A DNA stretch of 26,540 nucleotides from Bacteroidales bacterium (lineage in GTDB: Bacteria > Bacteroidota > Bacteroidia > Bacteroidales > F082). A program made the position numbers and the translations under genes. Of the stretch, positions 1 to 6,975 are shown piece by piece (position 1 is the first letter of the stretch; each line of letters starts with the position of its first letter). A model generated the notes under the pieces. It made no database searches and had not been told where the DNA came from. It saw only the letters and a program-made list of their open reading frames with translations. Location of the stretch: contig JAOZNY010000010.1 in the NCBI GenBank assembly GCA_029933565.1, positions 1-26,540 on the forward strand, in the 5' to 3' direction.

Positions 1-1707
1 GCCAAAGTTTGGCTAAACGGTAGTTACGACCAGGAAACAAAAAATACTATTAAGGATTTAATTGACAATAATCCCAACGAACTTACTGAATCGTTTTACC
101 GCGATCTGGAATTTGGTACCGGTGGACTTAGGGGAATTATGGGCGTTGGTACTAACAGAATGAATAAATATACTGTTGGAGCTGCTACTCAGGGGTTTTC
201 TAATTATCTTAAAGCAAACTTTCCTGAGTTTGATCAGTTAAAAGTTGCAATTGCTTTCGATAGCAGAAATAATAGTCCATATTTTGCCAAGATTACTGCT
301 GATGTATTTTCGGCAAATGGTTTTAAAGTTTATTTGTTTGAAAACCTGAAACCAACACCCGAACTCTCGTTTGCAATCAGGCAATTTGGCTGTCAGGGTG
401 GTATTGTAATTACCGCTTCGCACAATCCAAAAGAATACAATGGTTATAAGGCTTATTGGGACGATGGCGGACAACTTATTAGTCCACACGACAAAAATGT
501 AATTGATGAAGTAAATAAAATTGCTGCCATCGATGAGGTGAATTTTAATGGTGATGAGAATCTGATTGAAAAAATAAACGACGATTTCGATCAGATTTAT
601 CTCGACAATATTAAAACACTTTCGCTTTCTCCTGAAGTTATTGAAAGGCAAAAAGACTTTAAAATTGTTTTTACACCTATTCACGGTACCGGTGTTAAAT
701 TGGTTCCCGATGCATTGAAAATGTTTGGTTTTAAAAATGTTTTTCTTGTTGAGGAACAATCGGAACCAAATGGAAACGGTAATTTCCCGACAGTAAAATC
801 ACCAAATCCTGAAGAAACTGCCGCCCTTGAAATGGCCATGAATCAGGCAAAAGAAATTGGTGCCGACCTTGTAATGGCAACAGACCCCGATGCTGACCGC
901 GTTGGAATTGCTGTTCGCGATGGAGATGAGTTTGTCCTATTAAATGGAAATCAAGCGGCTACACTTTTAATTTATTATCTGCTCAAAAAATGGGAAGAAA
1001 ACGACAAATTAAAAGGTAAAGAATATATTGTAAAAACCATTGTAACTTCAGAACTTCTTGTTGATATAGCCAAAAAGCACAACGTAAAATATTACGATGT
1101 ACTAACCGGTTTTAAATACATTGCTGACATAATAAAGCAAGTGGAAGGAAAAGAAACCTTTATTGGTGGAGGCGAAGAAAGTTACGGTTATTTGGTTGGC
1201 GATTTTGTGCGTGATAAAGATGCTGTTATTTCATGTGCCATGATTGCTGAAACTGCTGTTTGGGCAAAGGATCAAGGGCTTGGAATGCTTGAATTGCTTA
1301 AGAAGATTTATCTTGAGTTTGGGTTTTACAAAGAAAAACTTGTTTCTGTTGTAAGAAAAGGTAAATCAGGTGCCGAAGAAATACAAAAGATAATGTCGGA
1401 TTTTAGAACTACCCCTCTTACTCAAATGGGCGGATCAAAAGTGGTTATGATTAAAGACTACCAAAGCAGTGAAGTTATTGACACCGTTAATAATACAATT
1501 AGTAAAATAGATTTACCCAAATCCAATGTATTACAGTTTTTTACTGAAGATGGCAGCAAAGTAAGTGTACGCCCATCAGGAACCGAACCAAAAATAAAAT
1601 TCTATTTTGGCCTTAAAGGCAAACTCAATAAAATTGAAGATTACGACAAAGTAAATGATGAACTTCAACAAAAGATTGATTTGATTGTTCAGGAGTTGGG
1701 GCTTTAG
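1..1707 (+). CDS. pgm: Phospho-sugar mutase (phosphoglucomutase/phosphomannomutase family), 5' end outside the window
   Basis: Alpha-D-phosphohexomutase that interconverts hexose 1- and 6-phosphates in the cytoplasm. The frame is open from base 1, and residues before the first internal ATG (139), such as the EFGTGGLRG motif, are conserved in the family, so the start lies upstream and about 568 residues are visible. All active-site elements are present: the phosphoserine loop TASHNP (bases about 412-429), the metal loop DPDADR, the sugar-binding loop GGGEESYG and the C-terminal phosphate-binding motif RPSGTEPK. These make it an intact enzyme; glucose versus mannose preference cannot be decided from sequence. 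The 3' end is the template of two degraded copies further downstream, and two hairpins follow the stop codon. Confidence 0.95.
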   Translation, partial: AKVWLNGSYDQETKNTIKDLIDNNPNELTESFYRDLEFGTGGLRGIMGVGTNRMNKYTVGAATQGFSNYLKANFPEFDQLKVAIAFDSRNNSPYFAKITADVFSANGFKVYLFENLKPTPELSFAIRQFGCQGGIVITASHNPKEYNGYKAYWDDGGQLISPHDKNVIDEVNKIAAIDEVNFNGDENLIEKINDDFDQIYLDNIKTLSLSPEVIERQKDFKIVFTPIHGTGVKLVPDALKMFGFKNVFLVEEQSEPNGNGNFPTVKSPNPEETAALEMAMNQAKEIGADLVMATDPDADRVGIAVRDGDEFVLLNGNQAATLLIYYLLKKWEENDKLKGKEYIVKTIVTSELLVDIAKKHNVKYYDVLTGFKYIADIIKQVEGKETFIGGGEESYGYLVGDFVRDKDAVISCAMIAETAVWAKDQGLGMLELLKKIYLEFGFYKEKLVSVVRKGKSGAEEIQKIMSDFRTTPLTQMGGSKVVMIKDYQSSEVIDTVNNTISKIDLPKSNVLQFFTEDGSKVSVRPSGTEPKIKFYFGLKGKLNKIEDYDKVNDELQQKIDLIVQELGL

Positions 1708-1720
1708 AAATACATCTTCT

Positions 1721-1744
1721 CATCCTAGTTTTTTAACAAGGATG
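1721..1744 (+). terminator. Hairpin after pgm (copy A)
   Basis: A 10-bp stem with one A-A mismatch (1721-1730 with 1735-1744) and a TTTT loop starts 14 bases after the pgm stop. The equivalent hairpin is found at 3526-3545 in repeat copy C with a restored C-G pair at the mismatch. No T-tract follows, so it may act as a 3' stabiliser rather than a classical terminator. Confidence 0.5.
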
Positions 1745-1794
1745 ACATTCTTATTTGTAAATTTAATTTGTGTCTTTAAAAGTTAATTTAACAT

Positions 1795-1811
1795 CCTTGT
1801 CACAGACGAGG
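1795..1811. terminator. Second hairpin of the pgm repeat, overlapping the toxin 3' end
   Basis: CCTTGTC (1795-1801) pairs with GACGAGG (1805-1811) around an ACA loop; one pair is G-U. The homologous hairpin in copy C (3597-3615) has TCCTCATC/GATGAGGA. The two differ at one position by a compensated A-T to G-C change and at others by wobble-compatible changes, which supports a selected structure. The toxin stop codon (1800-1802, minus strand) lies in it. Confidence 0.45.
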
Positions 1812-2117
1812 GCGAGTTGGGTCATTTATTTTTATAGGGTCTTGTCTAGTGTCAAAGATGTCAGTTATTAGTATTCCTTCTTTTACTTTCTTATAAACAA
1901 TCTTGTAGTTTACGGAAACTAAATATCTATGTCCTTCTTTAAGTTCAACAAGAGATTCTTCAGTCTGTCCTGAATTAGGATATTTGATGAGTTGTTTTGA
2001 AGAATGGAAAATTTTGTCTTTTAATTTTTGTGCTATATTTCTTCCTGCAACTTTCTTGTGATATTGAAAAATTTCTTTTAGTGTTTCAGAAGCAAAGTCT
2101 GACCAAATAATTTTCAT
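1800..2117 (-). CDS. ParE/RelE-superfamily toxin of a toxin-antitoxin pair
   Basis: A 105-residue protein starting MKIIWSDFASETL. The pattern fits the RelE/ParE fold: an N-terminal strand followed by a helix with EIFQYH, a central AQKLKDKI helix, LIKYPNSGQTEE, then EGHRYLVSVNYKIVYK and the last strand ILITDIFDTRQDP, typical of ParE-like toxins. These inhibit gyrase or cleave ribosome-bound mRNA; which applies here is not visible. I chose the ATG at 2115-2117 because it follows the antitoxin stop by four bases and is preceded by GGTGAT. The frame stays open up to 2210, but that extension would overlap the antitoxin. The C-terminal residues (RPRL) are encoded by the hairpin of the pgm repeat, so the 3' end may have been re-formed on insertion. 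Confidence 0.8.
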   Translation of the reverse strand: MKIIWSDFASETLKEIFQYHKKVAGRNIAQKLKDKIFHSSKQLIKYPNSGQTEESLVELKEGHRYLVSVNYKIVYKKVKEGILITDIFDTRQDPIKINDPTRPRL

Positions 2118-2121
2118 ATTA

Positions 2122-2358
2122 TCACCAATTTTTGGATTCAGTCTCCAATTGTTCTTGGTCTTTGAAGTCTCCAACAAGGTAATCATGATTAGATTTCCTT
2201 GCTCTTTCAATCAAATCTTGTTGGGTTAATGGTTTGTTGGTCTTTGCTCCTCCTGACTTTGATTCATTAACAATCTCTTCAAATACGCTAAAGATACTTT
2301 CGTCTGTAAGTCCAATCAAGTATTCAATAACGTTAAGTTTTCGTGTCTGTAAGTCCAT
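2122..2358 (-). CDS. Antitoxin partner of the ParE/RelE-type toxin
   Basis: A 78-residue protein just upstream of the toxin gene, separated from it by four bases, so the pair is translationally coupled. The N-terminal half (LNVIEYLIGLTDESIFSVFEEIV) has the helical I-x-x-L-x-x-L-x-D-E-S pattern seen in small Bacteroidetes addiction-module antitoxins. The C-terminal half is polar and probably disordered until it binds toxin. No clear DNA-binding motif (ribbon-helix-helix, HTH) was recognised, so autoregulation is unproven. The assignment rests mainly on size and on pairing with a recognisable toxin. Confidence 0.72.
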   Translation of the reverse strand: MDLQTRKLNVIEYLIGLTDESIFSVFEEIVNESKSGGAKTNKPLTQQDLIERARKSNHDYLVGDFKDQEQLETESKNW

Positions 2359-2376
2359 GAGTCTAAATATTTATTA

Positions 2377-2384
2377 CAAAGATA
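2377..2384 (-). promoter_or_regulatory. Bacteroidetes-type -7 box TATCTTTG for the toxin-antitoxin pair
   Basis: On the minus strand the octamer TATCTTTG matches the Bacteroidetes -7 consensus TAnnTTTG and ends 18 bases before the antitoxin ATG. No convincing -33 TTG was found. It lies just beside the start of the pgm remnant, so the inserted module appears to carry its own promoter. Confidence 0.5.
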
Positions 2385-2403
2385 CTGCTAATTAATTGAA
2401 TTG

Positions 2404-2493
2404 AAATTATTTTTTGGATTTGTCTCAGCCTTGCAGGTAAATAACAAACTCCAGACCAAAATTGATTTGATTGTTAAGGAGTTGGGGCTTTAG
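2404..2493 (+). pseudogene. C-terminal remnant of a phospho-sugar mutase gene (copy B)
   Basis: In the +1 frame this reads KLFFGFVSAL, then VNNKLQTKIDLIVKELGL and TAG. It aligns with the intact pgm C-terminus (KFYFGLKGKL, then VNDELQQKIDLIVQELGL and TAG). The first part is weakly conserved and seven residues are deleted in the middle; the last 18 codons are almost intact. No start or upstream domains exist, so this is a gene-end fragment and not a working gene. Its preserved reading frame points to descent from a diverged pgm allele. Confidence 0.75.
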
Positions 2494-2557
2494 AAACTGT
2501 AATACATATTCTCGTCCTCGATTTTTACCAGGATGCCATTCTTATTTGTAAATCTTA
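2461..2557. repeat. pgm 3'-end repeat, copy B
   Basis: It matches copy A at 1675 onward through the stop codon, the degraded first hairpin (around 2515-2533) and the CTTATTTGTAAAT segment. Similarity stops near 2557, where the Hint-lipoprotein coding sequence begins to diverge. The Hint gene stop (TAA, 2542-2544, minus strand) lies in this copy, just as the toxin stop lies in copy A. Confidence 0.78.
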
Positions 2558-3318
2558 TTGGAAATATAATTATTATACAATGTTGAGCCGACAAGTATAC
2601 CATCAGCCCAATAATATCCTGATTCCCCTGCAGGAAGAATATCATAAGTGAATCCACCATTGTAATTGACTAATTCAATAGAACTTACTCTAGAGTTATC
2701 TACATAATCTCCTATTTTAATCTCTGAAAAAAGTAATTCTTCATATTGAGTTTTTGAAGAGTTTAGATAGTCTTTCTCAATCGGAATAGGATGTTTTGGA
2801 GAGGCCTGAATACATCTTCCATCCTCCAAAGTGATTTTTGTCATTATGTAATCTTTTTGAACAAGAATTTTATTTACTTGAATAATTGGTTCCATAATTT
2901 TACCATGAAAATAATTGAAAGTGTAAACAGAATCACCAATTTGAATATTATCTATTTGTATTTCTCCACGGGAGCTTAAAATTCTAGCGGTATTCGGCAT
3001 GCACCTGCATGAGTTTGCTGGACCAATTACAAATTCACCATTTATTTTATATAAATATTCATTTGTACCAAGTTTTCGAACAGTATGATCCCCAAGTAAA
3101 TTTTCAACTGAAATGCATATACGATCTACGCGTTTCACTTGCTTGCCATCTATTTTATATTCATTACCATCTAACTCAACTTCTGGAATAGAATCCTTTT
3201 TACTTTTATTCTCTTTTACAATTATTGTGGATTTAGGTTGATTTGTAAATGATCCGCAACTAGCAATTAGAAGTATGATTATTAGAAATAAATAGGCTCT
3301 ATAAAATTTGAATGACAT
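2542..3318 (-). CDS. Lipoprotein with Hint (hedgehog/intein) autoprocessing domain
   Basis: 258 residues. Residues 1-20 form a lipoprotein signal peptide with lipobox IASC and lipidated Cys21, so it should be membrane anchored and exported. Residues 22-100 show no recognised domain. From about 104 a Hint fold begins: Cys106 followed by MPNTARIL is the intein block A pattern, QIGDSVYTFN follows, ASPKHPI around His176 is the block B pattern, and GFTYDI with ADGILVGSTL resembles the C-terminal Hint strands. The terminal His-Asn of true inteins is absent, so only the N-S acyl shift (Hog-like cleavage or ester formation) is plausible, not splicing. It would release or modify the lipid-anchored N-terminal part. 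The neighbours are pgm-end repeats, suggesting an acquired module. No partner gene was identified. Confidence 0.8.
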   Translation of the reverse strand: MSFKFYRAYLFLIIILLIASCGSFTNQPKSTIIVKENKSKKDSIPEVELDGNEYKIDGKQVKRVDRICISVENLLGDHTVRKLGTNEYLYKINGEFVIGPANSCRCMPNTARILSSRGEIQIDNIQIGDSVYTFNYFHGKIMEPIIQVNKILVQKDYIMTKITLEDGRCIQASPKHPIPIEKDYLNSSKTQYEELLFSEIKIGDYVDNSRVSSIELVNYNGGFTYDILPAGESGYYWADGILVGSTLYNNYISNKIYK

Positions 3319-3429
3319 AAAACGATTTATTTTGAATTGTAACTTAAATATAAGATGTTGATACTAATGATTTATTTGCACTTAATATCGTAGGCCCATA
3401 AAGACCAACTTATTATATTTCTTCAAATA

Positions 3430-3504
3430 TTTGTCTGTAAAGGTAAACTTATTACCCAAAACATGTATTGGGTTGATTTGATTGTTGAGGACTTGGGACT
3501 TTAG
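3430..3504 (+). pseudogene. C-terminal remnant of a phospho-sugar mutase gene (copy C)
   Basis: The frame ending at TAG 3502-3504 reads KGKL, then ITQNMYWVDLIVEDLGL. This matches KGKL and KIDLIVQELGL of the intact pgm C-terminus, with a shortened and diverged middle. The FVC before KGKL is a weak counterpart of FGL. Similarity fades upstream of about 3430. It is more eroded than copy B and non-functional. Confidence 0.65.
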
Positions 3505-3525
3505 AAACTGCAATACATCTTCTAG

Positions 3526-3545
3526 TCCTCGTTTTTTAACGAGGA
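3526..3545. terminator. First hairpin of copy C
   Basis: TCCTCGTT (3526-3533) and AACGAGGA (3538-3545) form a perfect 8-bp stem with a TTTT loop, equivalent to the hairpin that follows pgm at 1721-1744. Confidence 0.5.
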
Positions 3546-3596
3546 TGCCATATTTACTTGTAAATCCTATTTGTGTTTCAAATAGTTAATTAAACA

Positions 3597-3615
3597 TCCT
3601 CATCCAAGATGAGGA
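3597..3615. terminator. Second hairpin of copy C
   Basis: TCCTCATC (3597-3604) and GATGAGGA (3608-3615) form a perfect 8-bp stem with a CAA loop. No T-tract follows directly. It is the homologue of the hairpin at 1795-1811. Confidence 0.45.
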
Positions 3616-3627
3616 CGAGGCGATATA

Positions 3628-3650
3628 AAGCGAAGTTGCAAACTTCGCTT
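3628..3650. repeat. Perfect 10-bp palindromic stem-loop
   Basis: AAGCGAAGTT (3628-3637) and AACTTCGCTT (3641-3650) pair perfectly around a GCA loop. It lies just after copy C and before a low-complexity AACTTTCAACTTT stretch (3667-3710). It could be a terminator for whichever gene once lay upstream, or a dispersed intergenic palindrome. Confidence 0.5.
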
Positions 3651-3714
3651 AGTTTCGGGTCTTATTAACTTTCAACTTTACAAACTTTCAACTTTATACT
3701 TTTAACTTATTCCC

Positions 3715-3722
3715 TATTTTTG
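3715..3722 (+). promoter_or_regulatory. -7 box TATTTTTG for the DUF5063 gene
   Basis: TATTTTTG fits TAnnTTTG and ends 14 bases before the ATG at 3737, giving a short leader of roughly ten bases or fewer. The DNA upstream is A/T-rich low-complexity sequence without an obvious -33 TTG. Confidence 0.5.
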
Positions 3723-3736
3723 CAAAAAAAAGAAAC

Positions 3737-4297
3737 ATGTCCGATCATTCCGAAGAAGATATTACAATTACTAAACCAATACTTGAAATGGTAACGGTTG
3801 CCAACGAGTATTGTCATTTTATCGACACCTGTGAAGAAAAGTCTAAAAAGGGTATTTTGGAGTTTGTCAACCGCATAACTCCCCTACTCTATCTTAAAGG
3901 TTCTTTGCTACCACAAATTGATGTTGAGGATACTAGTGCCAACGAAAGATTTGTAACGGCAGAAAACTGGGAAATAGTTTTTAATATGCTCAGGAAAAAG
4001 TTTGGGAAAGATGATGAATACTGGATAATTGACCCGCAATACATTAACGAAACAGAACCACTCAAAGCCAGTCTTTCTGAAAATATGGCTGATATTTATC
4101 AGGATATGAAAGACCTCATATTGCTTTTTCAAAAGAATACTTACGGCGCACGCCAAAATGCAATACATGAATGTGGTGTGCTGTTTGCAACACACTGGGG
4201 CTACCGTATTACAAATATTATGTCAAAAGTTCATCACATGCTGCACGAGGGTGATGAGGAGCCACCAGCATACTCGCAATCGCTTGATATGATTTAG
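3737..4297 (+). CDS. DUF5063-type conserved protein of Bacteroidetes
   Basis: 186-residue soluble acidic protein without signal peptide or membrane segment. The pattern (ANEYCHFIDTCEE near residue 27, FVNRITPLLYLKGSLLP near 45, ENMADIYQDMKDLILLF near 115, and HECGVLFATHWGYRITNIMSKVHHML near the C-terminus) fits the DUF5063 family, which is common in Bacteroidetes and has no established function. The conserved C-terminal H-x-C-x6-H-W-G segment suggests a helical bundle with a possible metal or ligand site, but this is inference. It appears monocistronic, with its own -7 box and 191 bases to feoAB. Confidence 0.75.
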   Translation: MSDHSEEDITITKPILEMVTVANEYCHFIDTCEEKSKKGILEFVNRITPLLYLKGSLLPQIDVEDTSANERFVTAENWEIVFNMLRKKFGKDDEYWIIDPQYINETEPLKASLSENMADIYQDMKDLILLFQKNTYGARQNAIHECGVLFATHWGYRITNIMSKVHHMLHEGDEEPPAYSQSLDMI

Positions 4298-4488
4298 GGA
4301 AATGTTTCCTGTAGTTTCTATGAACACTATGGTTTCTATTGCTTGATTGGGTTTCATAAAATAGAAGAAGCCATAGCAGCAACATAAGCAACACAAGCCA
4401 TAGCAGCAACAGAACAAAAACTCATCATAAATAGGTATTTAAACATCTGGCAATTTTTTTTTCCTTTGTATGAAATTATAAATCAACT
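4298..4488. other. Intergenic region with hairpin and 17-bp direct repeats
   Basis: No gene is seen here. CTATGG (4327-4332) plus TTTCTAT can pair with ATAGAA and CCATAG (4361-4376), an imperfect stem-loop after the DUF5063 gene. AAGCCATAGCAGCAACA occurs twice, at 4368-4384 and 4395-4411 (period 27). A T-run at about 4454-4462 precedes the FeoAB start by about 35 bases. Confidence 0.5.
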
Positions 4489-4497
4489 TTGCAAACC

Positions 4498-6975
4498 ATG
4501 ACACTTGCTGAACTCAAAACTGGCGAAAAAGCAATCATTTCCAAAGTAAAAGGTCGTGGTGCATTCAGAAAGCGAATAATAGAAATGGGCTTTGTGGTTG
4601 GCAAGCAAGTGATTGTAATTAAAAATGCCCCCTTAAAAGATCCGGTTGAATACAATATTATGGGTTACGAAGTCTCACTCAGAAGAAGTGAGGCAGCCCT
4701 TATTGAGGTGGCAGATGAAAATGTTTCCCAAAAAGCATCTGATTTTAATGGGACTATGCAACTAGAGCAGTCATTAAACCTTGCTCCTGTTCCACGTAGT
4801 AAAACCATAAACATAGCCTTGGTTGGCAACCCCAACTGTGGTAAGACCACTTTCTTCAACAATGCTTCAAAATCGCATGAAAAGGTTGGAAATTATGGCG
4901 GTATTACTGTTGATGCAAAAAAGGCAATTTTTAGGTATAAGGGCTATAAATTTAATATAGTTGACCTTCCGGGGACTTACTCATTAACAAGTTATACACC
5001 AGAAGAACTTTATGTTAGAGATCACATTATAAAAGAGGTTCCGGATGTAATTTTAAACGTTATTGACAGTACCAACCTCGAACGAAATTTATATCTCACA
5101 ACCCAACTTATCGACATGGATAAAAAGGTTGTAATAGCCTTGAACATGTGGGATGAGTTTCGGGAAAAAGGTGATAAGTTTGATTATATTTCTTTAGGAA
5201 AGATGATGGGGATTCCAATGGTGCCAATGGTTGCATCTAAGGGTAAAGGTCTGGAAAATGTTTACGATAAGTTGATTAGTGCTTTTGAGGATAAAGAGCC
5301 TATAATCAGGCATGTACATATTAATTATGGAAATAGGATTGAGCGTTCAATTAAAATAATTCAAGAGTGTTTAAACAAAGAAGGTAATGAGGGTGTTACA
5401 TCAAAAATTGCTCCTCGATTTCTTGCAATAAAATTGTTGGAGCAAGATTCTAAAGAAACTGAACGTATTTATCAATGCAAAAATGAAACTGAGATTCGTG
5501 AAGTTTCAGAGAGGGAATCTAAAATAATTACAAAAGTTAGAAACGATAATCCCCAAACAATTTTTACCGATGCCAAGTATGGTTTTATAGAGGGAGCACT
5601 AAAGGAAACTTATAAAACATCGAAAATTGAAAATAAAATAACCAGAAGCAGACTTATTGATAATATTATTACTAGTAAATTATTAAGTTATCCAATCTTT
5701 CTTTTCGCTATGTGGATAATGTTTCAGGCTACCTTTTATATTGGCGATTATCCCATGCAATGGATTGAATATTTGGTATCTATAAGCGGAAGTGCGCTTA
5801 CCTCAATACTTCCTGAGGGTATGTTTCGCGATTTGTTGGTGGATGGCATACTTGGTGGTGTTGGAGGTGTAATAATATTCCTTCCAAATATTCTAATTCT
5901 TTTCTTTTTTATCACACTTATGGAAGCTTCTGGCTATATGGCCAGAGTTGCTTTTATTGTTGATAAACTAATGCATAAAATTGGTCTGCATGGGAAGTCG
6001 TTTGTGCCAATGCTTATGGGTTTTGGTTGTAATGTGCCTGCAATTATGGCTACTCGTACTATCGAAAGTAAATCTGACCGACTTGTAACAATGCTCATTC
6101 TTCCCTTTATGAGTTGTGCCGCCCGTTACCCTGTTTATATTTTACTGATTACTGCCTTTTTCGATACTTACCGAGGAAGTCTTTTGTTTGGTATCTATTT
6201 ACTCGGGATAATGTTGGCAGGAATTGTGGCCTGGATAATGAAGAAAACTATGTTTAAGGTTGAAACTATTCCATTTGTAATGGAATTGCCTCCATACCGT
6301 ACTCCCCCCTTAACTTCAGTACTAAAGCAAACATGGTTTAAAGGTGAACAATATTTAAAAAAAATGGGCTCAGTTATTTTAATTGCCTCAATAATTATTT
6401 GGGCTCTGGGTTATTTTCCGCTTAACGAAAAAATAGATAGGGAGTTTAATGATAAAATTACTGCCGTACAGGAAAGTAATGCTAGTTTGAATATCAATAC
6501 TATCAATACAGTAAAGTCCCTTGAAATGGAAAGAGACATGCTTAAACAGGAGAAATCCTTTATTGGTTACATTGGTAAATTTATTGAACCTATAATTGCA
6601 CCTCTTGGCTTTGATTGGAAAATGGGAGTTAGTTTGGTAGCGGGTGCTGCAGCTAAAGAAATTGTTATTAGCACCATGGGCGTTCTTTACCAAACTGATA
6701 CTAAATTAGTTGATGGTAACAAACTTGTCGAACGCTTAAAAACCGAGAAATATATTGAAGGAAAAAGAAAGGGTAAAAATGTGTTTACTCCTTTGGTTGC
6801 TATTTCCTTTATGATTTTTATACTTATTTATTTTCCTTGTATTGCTGTAATTGCAGCCATTAAGAATGAATCAGGACATTGGAAATGGTCGTTGTTTCTT
6901 GCGGTATACACTACAGCCTTAGCTTGGATGGCCTCATTCTTTATTTTCCAGGTTGGCTCTCTTTTAGGTTACTGA
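4498..6975 (+). CDS. feoB: Fused FeoA-FeoB ferrous iron transporter
   Basis: 825 residues. Residues 1-75 are an FeoA SH3-like domain (GRGAFRKRIIEMGFVVGKQV). The FeoB G-domain follows at about 105-270, with G1 GNPNCGKT (110-117), G3 VDLPGTYSLTS and G4 NMWD (NxxD). A GDI-like helical region comes next and then the polytopic permease with the gate motif GFGCNVPAIMATRTI. It imports Fe2+ across the inner membrane, driven or gated by the GTPase domain. The FeoA-FeoB fusion is usual in Bacteroidetes. The frame is open from a TTG at 4489; I chose ATG 4498 because FeoA domains begin MTLAEL-like. Iron supply is relevant to the Fe-S-rich hydrogenase downstream, but no shared regulation is visible. The gene converges with the TPR gene and overlaps it by seven bases. 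Confidence 0.96.
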   Translation: MTLAELKTGEKAIISKVKGRGAFRKRIIEMGFVVGKQVIVIKNAPLKDPVEYNIMGYEVSLRRSEAALIEVADENVSQKASDFNGTMQLEQSLNLAPVPRSKTINIALVGNPNCGKTTFFNNASKSHEKVGNYGGITVDAKKAIFRYKGYKFNIVDLPGTYSLTSYTPEELYVRDHIIKEVPDVILNVIDSTNLERNLYLTTQLIDMDKKVVIALNMWDEFREKGDKFDYISLGKMMGIPMVPMVASKGKGLENVYDKLISAFEDKEPIIRHVHINYGNRIERSIKIIQECLNKEGNEGVTSKIAPRFLAIKLLEQDSKETERIYQCKNETEIREVSERESKIITKVRNDNPQTIFTDAKYGFIEGALKETYKTSKIENKITRSRLIDNIITSKLLSYPIFLFAMWIMFQATFYIGDYPMQWIEYLVSISGSALTSILPEGMFRDLLVDGILGGVGGVIIFLPNILILFFFITLMEASGYMARVAFIVDKLMHKIGLHGKSFVPMLMGFGCNVPAIMATRTIESKSDRLVTMLILPFMSCAARYPVYILLITAFFDTYRGSLLFGIYLLGIMLAGIVAWIMKKTMFKVETIPFVMELPPYRTPPLTSVLKQTWFKGEQYLKKMGSVILIASIIIWALGYFPLNEKIDREFNDKITAVQESNASLNINTINTVKSLEMERDMLKQEKSFIGYIGKFIEPIIAPLGFDWKMGVSLVAGAAAKEIVISTMGVLYQTDTKLVDGNKLVERLKTEKYIEGKRKGKNVFTPLVAISFMIFILIYFPCIAVIAAIKNESGHWKWSLFLAVYTTALAWMASFFIFQVGSLLGY

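Larger units (their letters stand above)
1675..1815. repeat. pgm 3'-end repeat, copy A (parent copy)
   Basis: This unit contains the last 11 codons of pgm, the stop codon and about 108 bases of downstream DNA with two hairpins. It is repeated imperfectly at 2461-2557 (copy B, left part only) and 3472-3623 (copy C, whole unit). Copy A lacks a seven-base segment after TAGAAA that B and C share. The minus-strand toxin gene stops inside this unit. Confidence 0.8.
3472..3623. repeat. pgm 3'-end repeat, copy C
   Basis: It matches copy A along the whole unit, including both hairpins and the stretch GTTAATTAAACATCC between them. It shares with copy B the extra seven bases after TAGAAA. It marks the right border of the accessory block; the housekeeping DUF5063 gene follows. 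Confidence 0.78.

Noticed and set aside
238..759. Long minus-strand open frame inside pgm
   Set aside because: It is antisense to the intact, motif-bearing mutase and its translation shows no domain; several similar shadows (for example 4665-4862, 6388-6693, 22838-23335, 23115-23423) were dropped for the same reason.
1780..1794. AGTTAATTTAACAT as a further Rex site
   Set aside because: The half-sites GTTAA and TTAAC are separated by one base instead of four, and the position is downstream of pgm.
2118..2210. N-terminal extension of the toxin from an ATG at 2208-2210
   Set aside because: It would overlap the antitoxin gene and adds residues not expected for ParE/RelE toxins; the ATG at 2117 has GGTGAT in front.
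3660..3712. AACTTTCAACTTT-type repeats as a CRISPR or iteron array
   Set aside because: Units are short, irregular and low complexity, with related sequence in reverse orientation at 9551-9600; no spacer structure or cas gene is present.
4218..4417. Cys- and Leu-rich small frames on the minus strand upstream of feoAB
   Set aside because: They are low-complexity translations of the CCATAGCAGCAACA direct repeats in two frames, with no promoter or start context.
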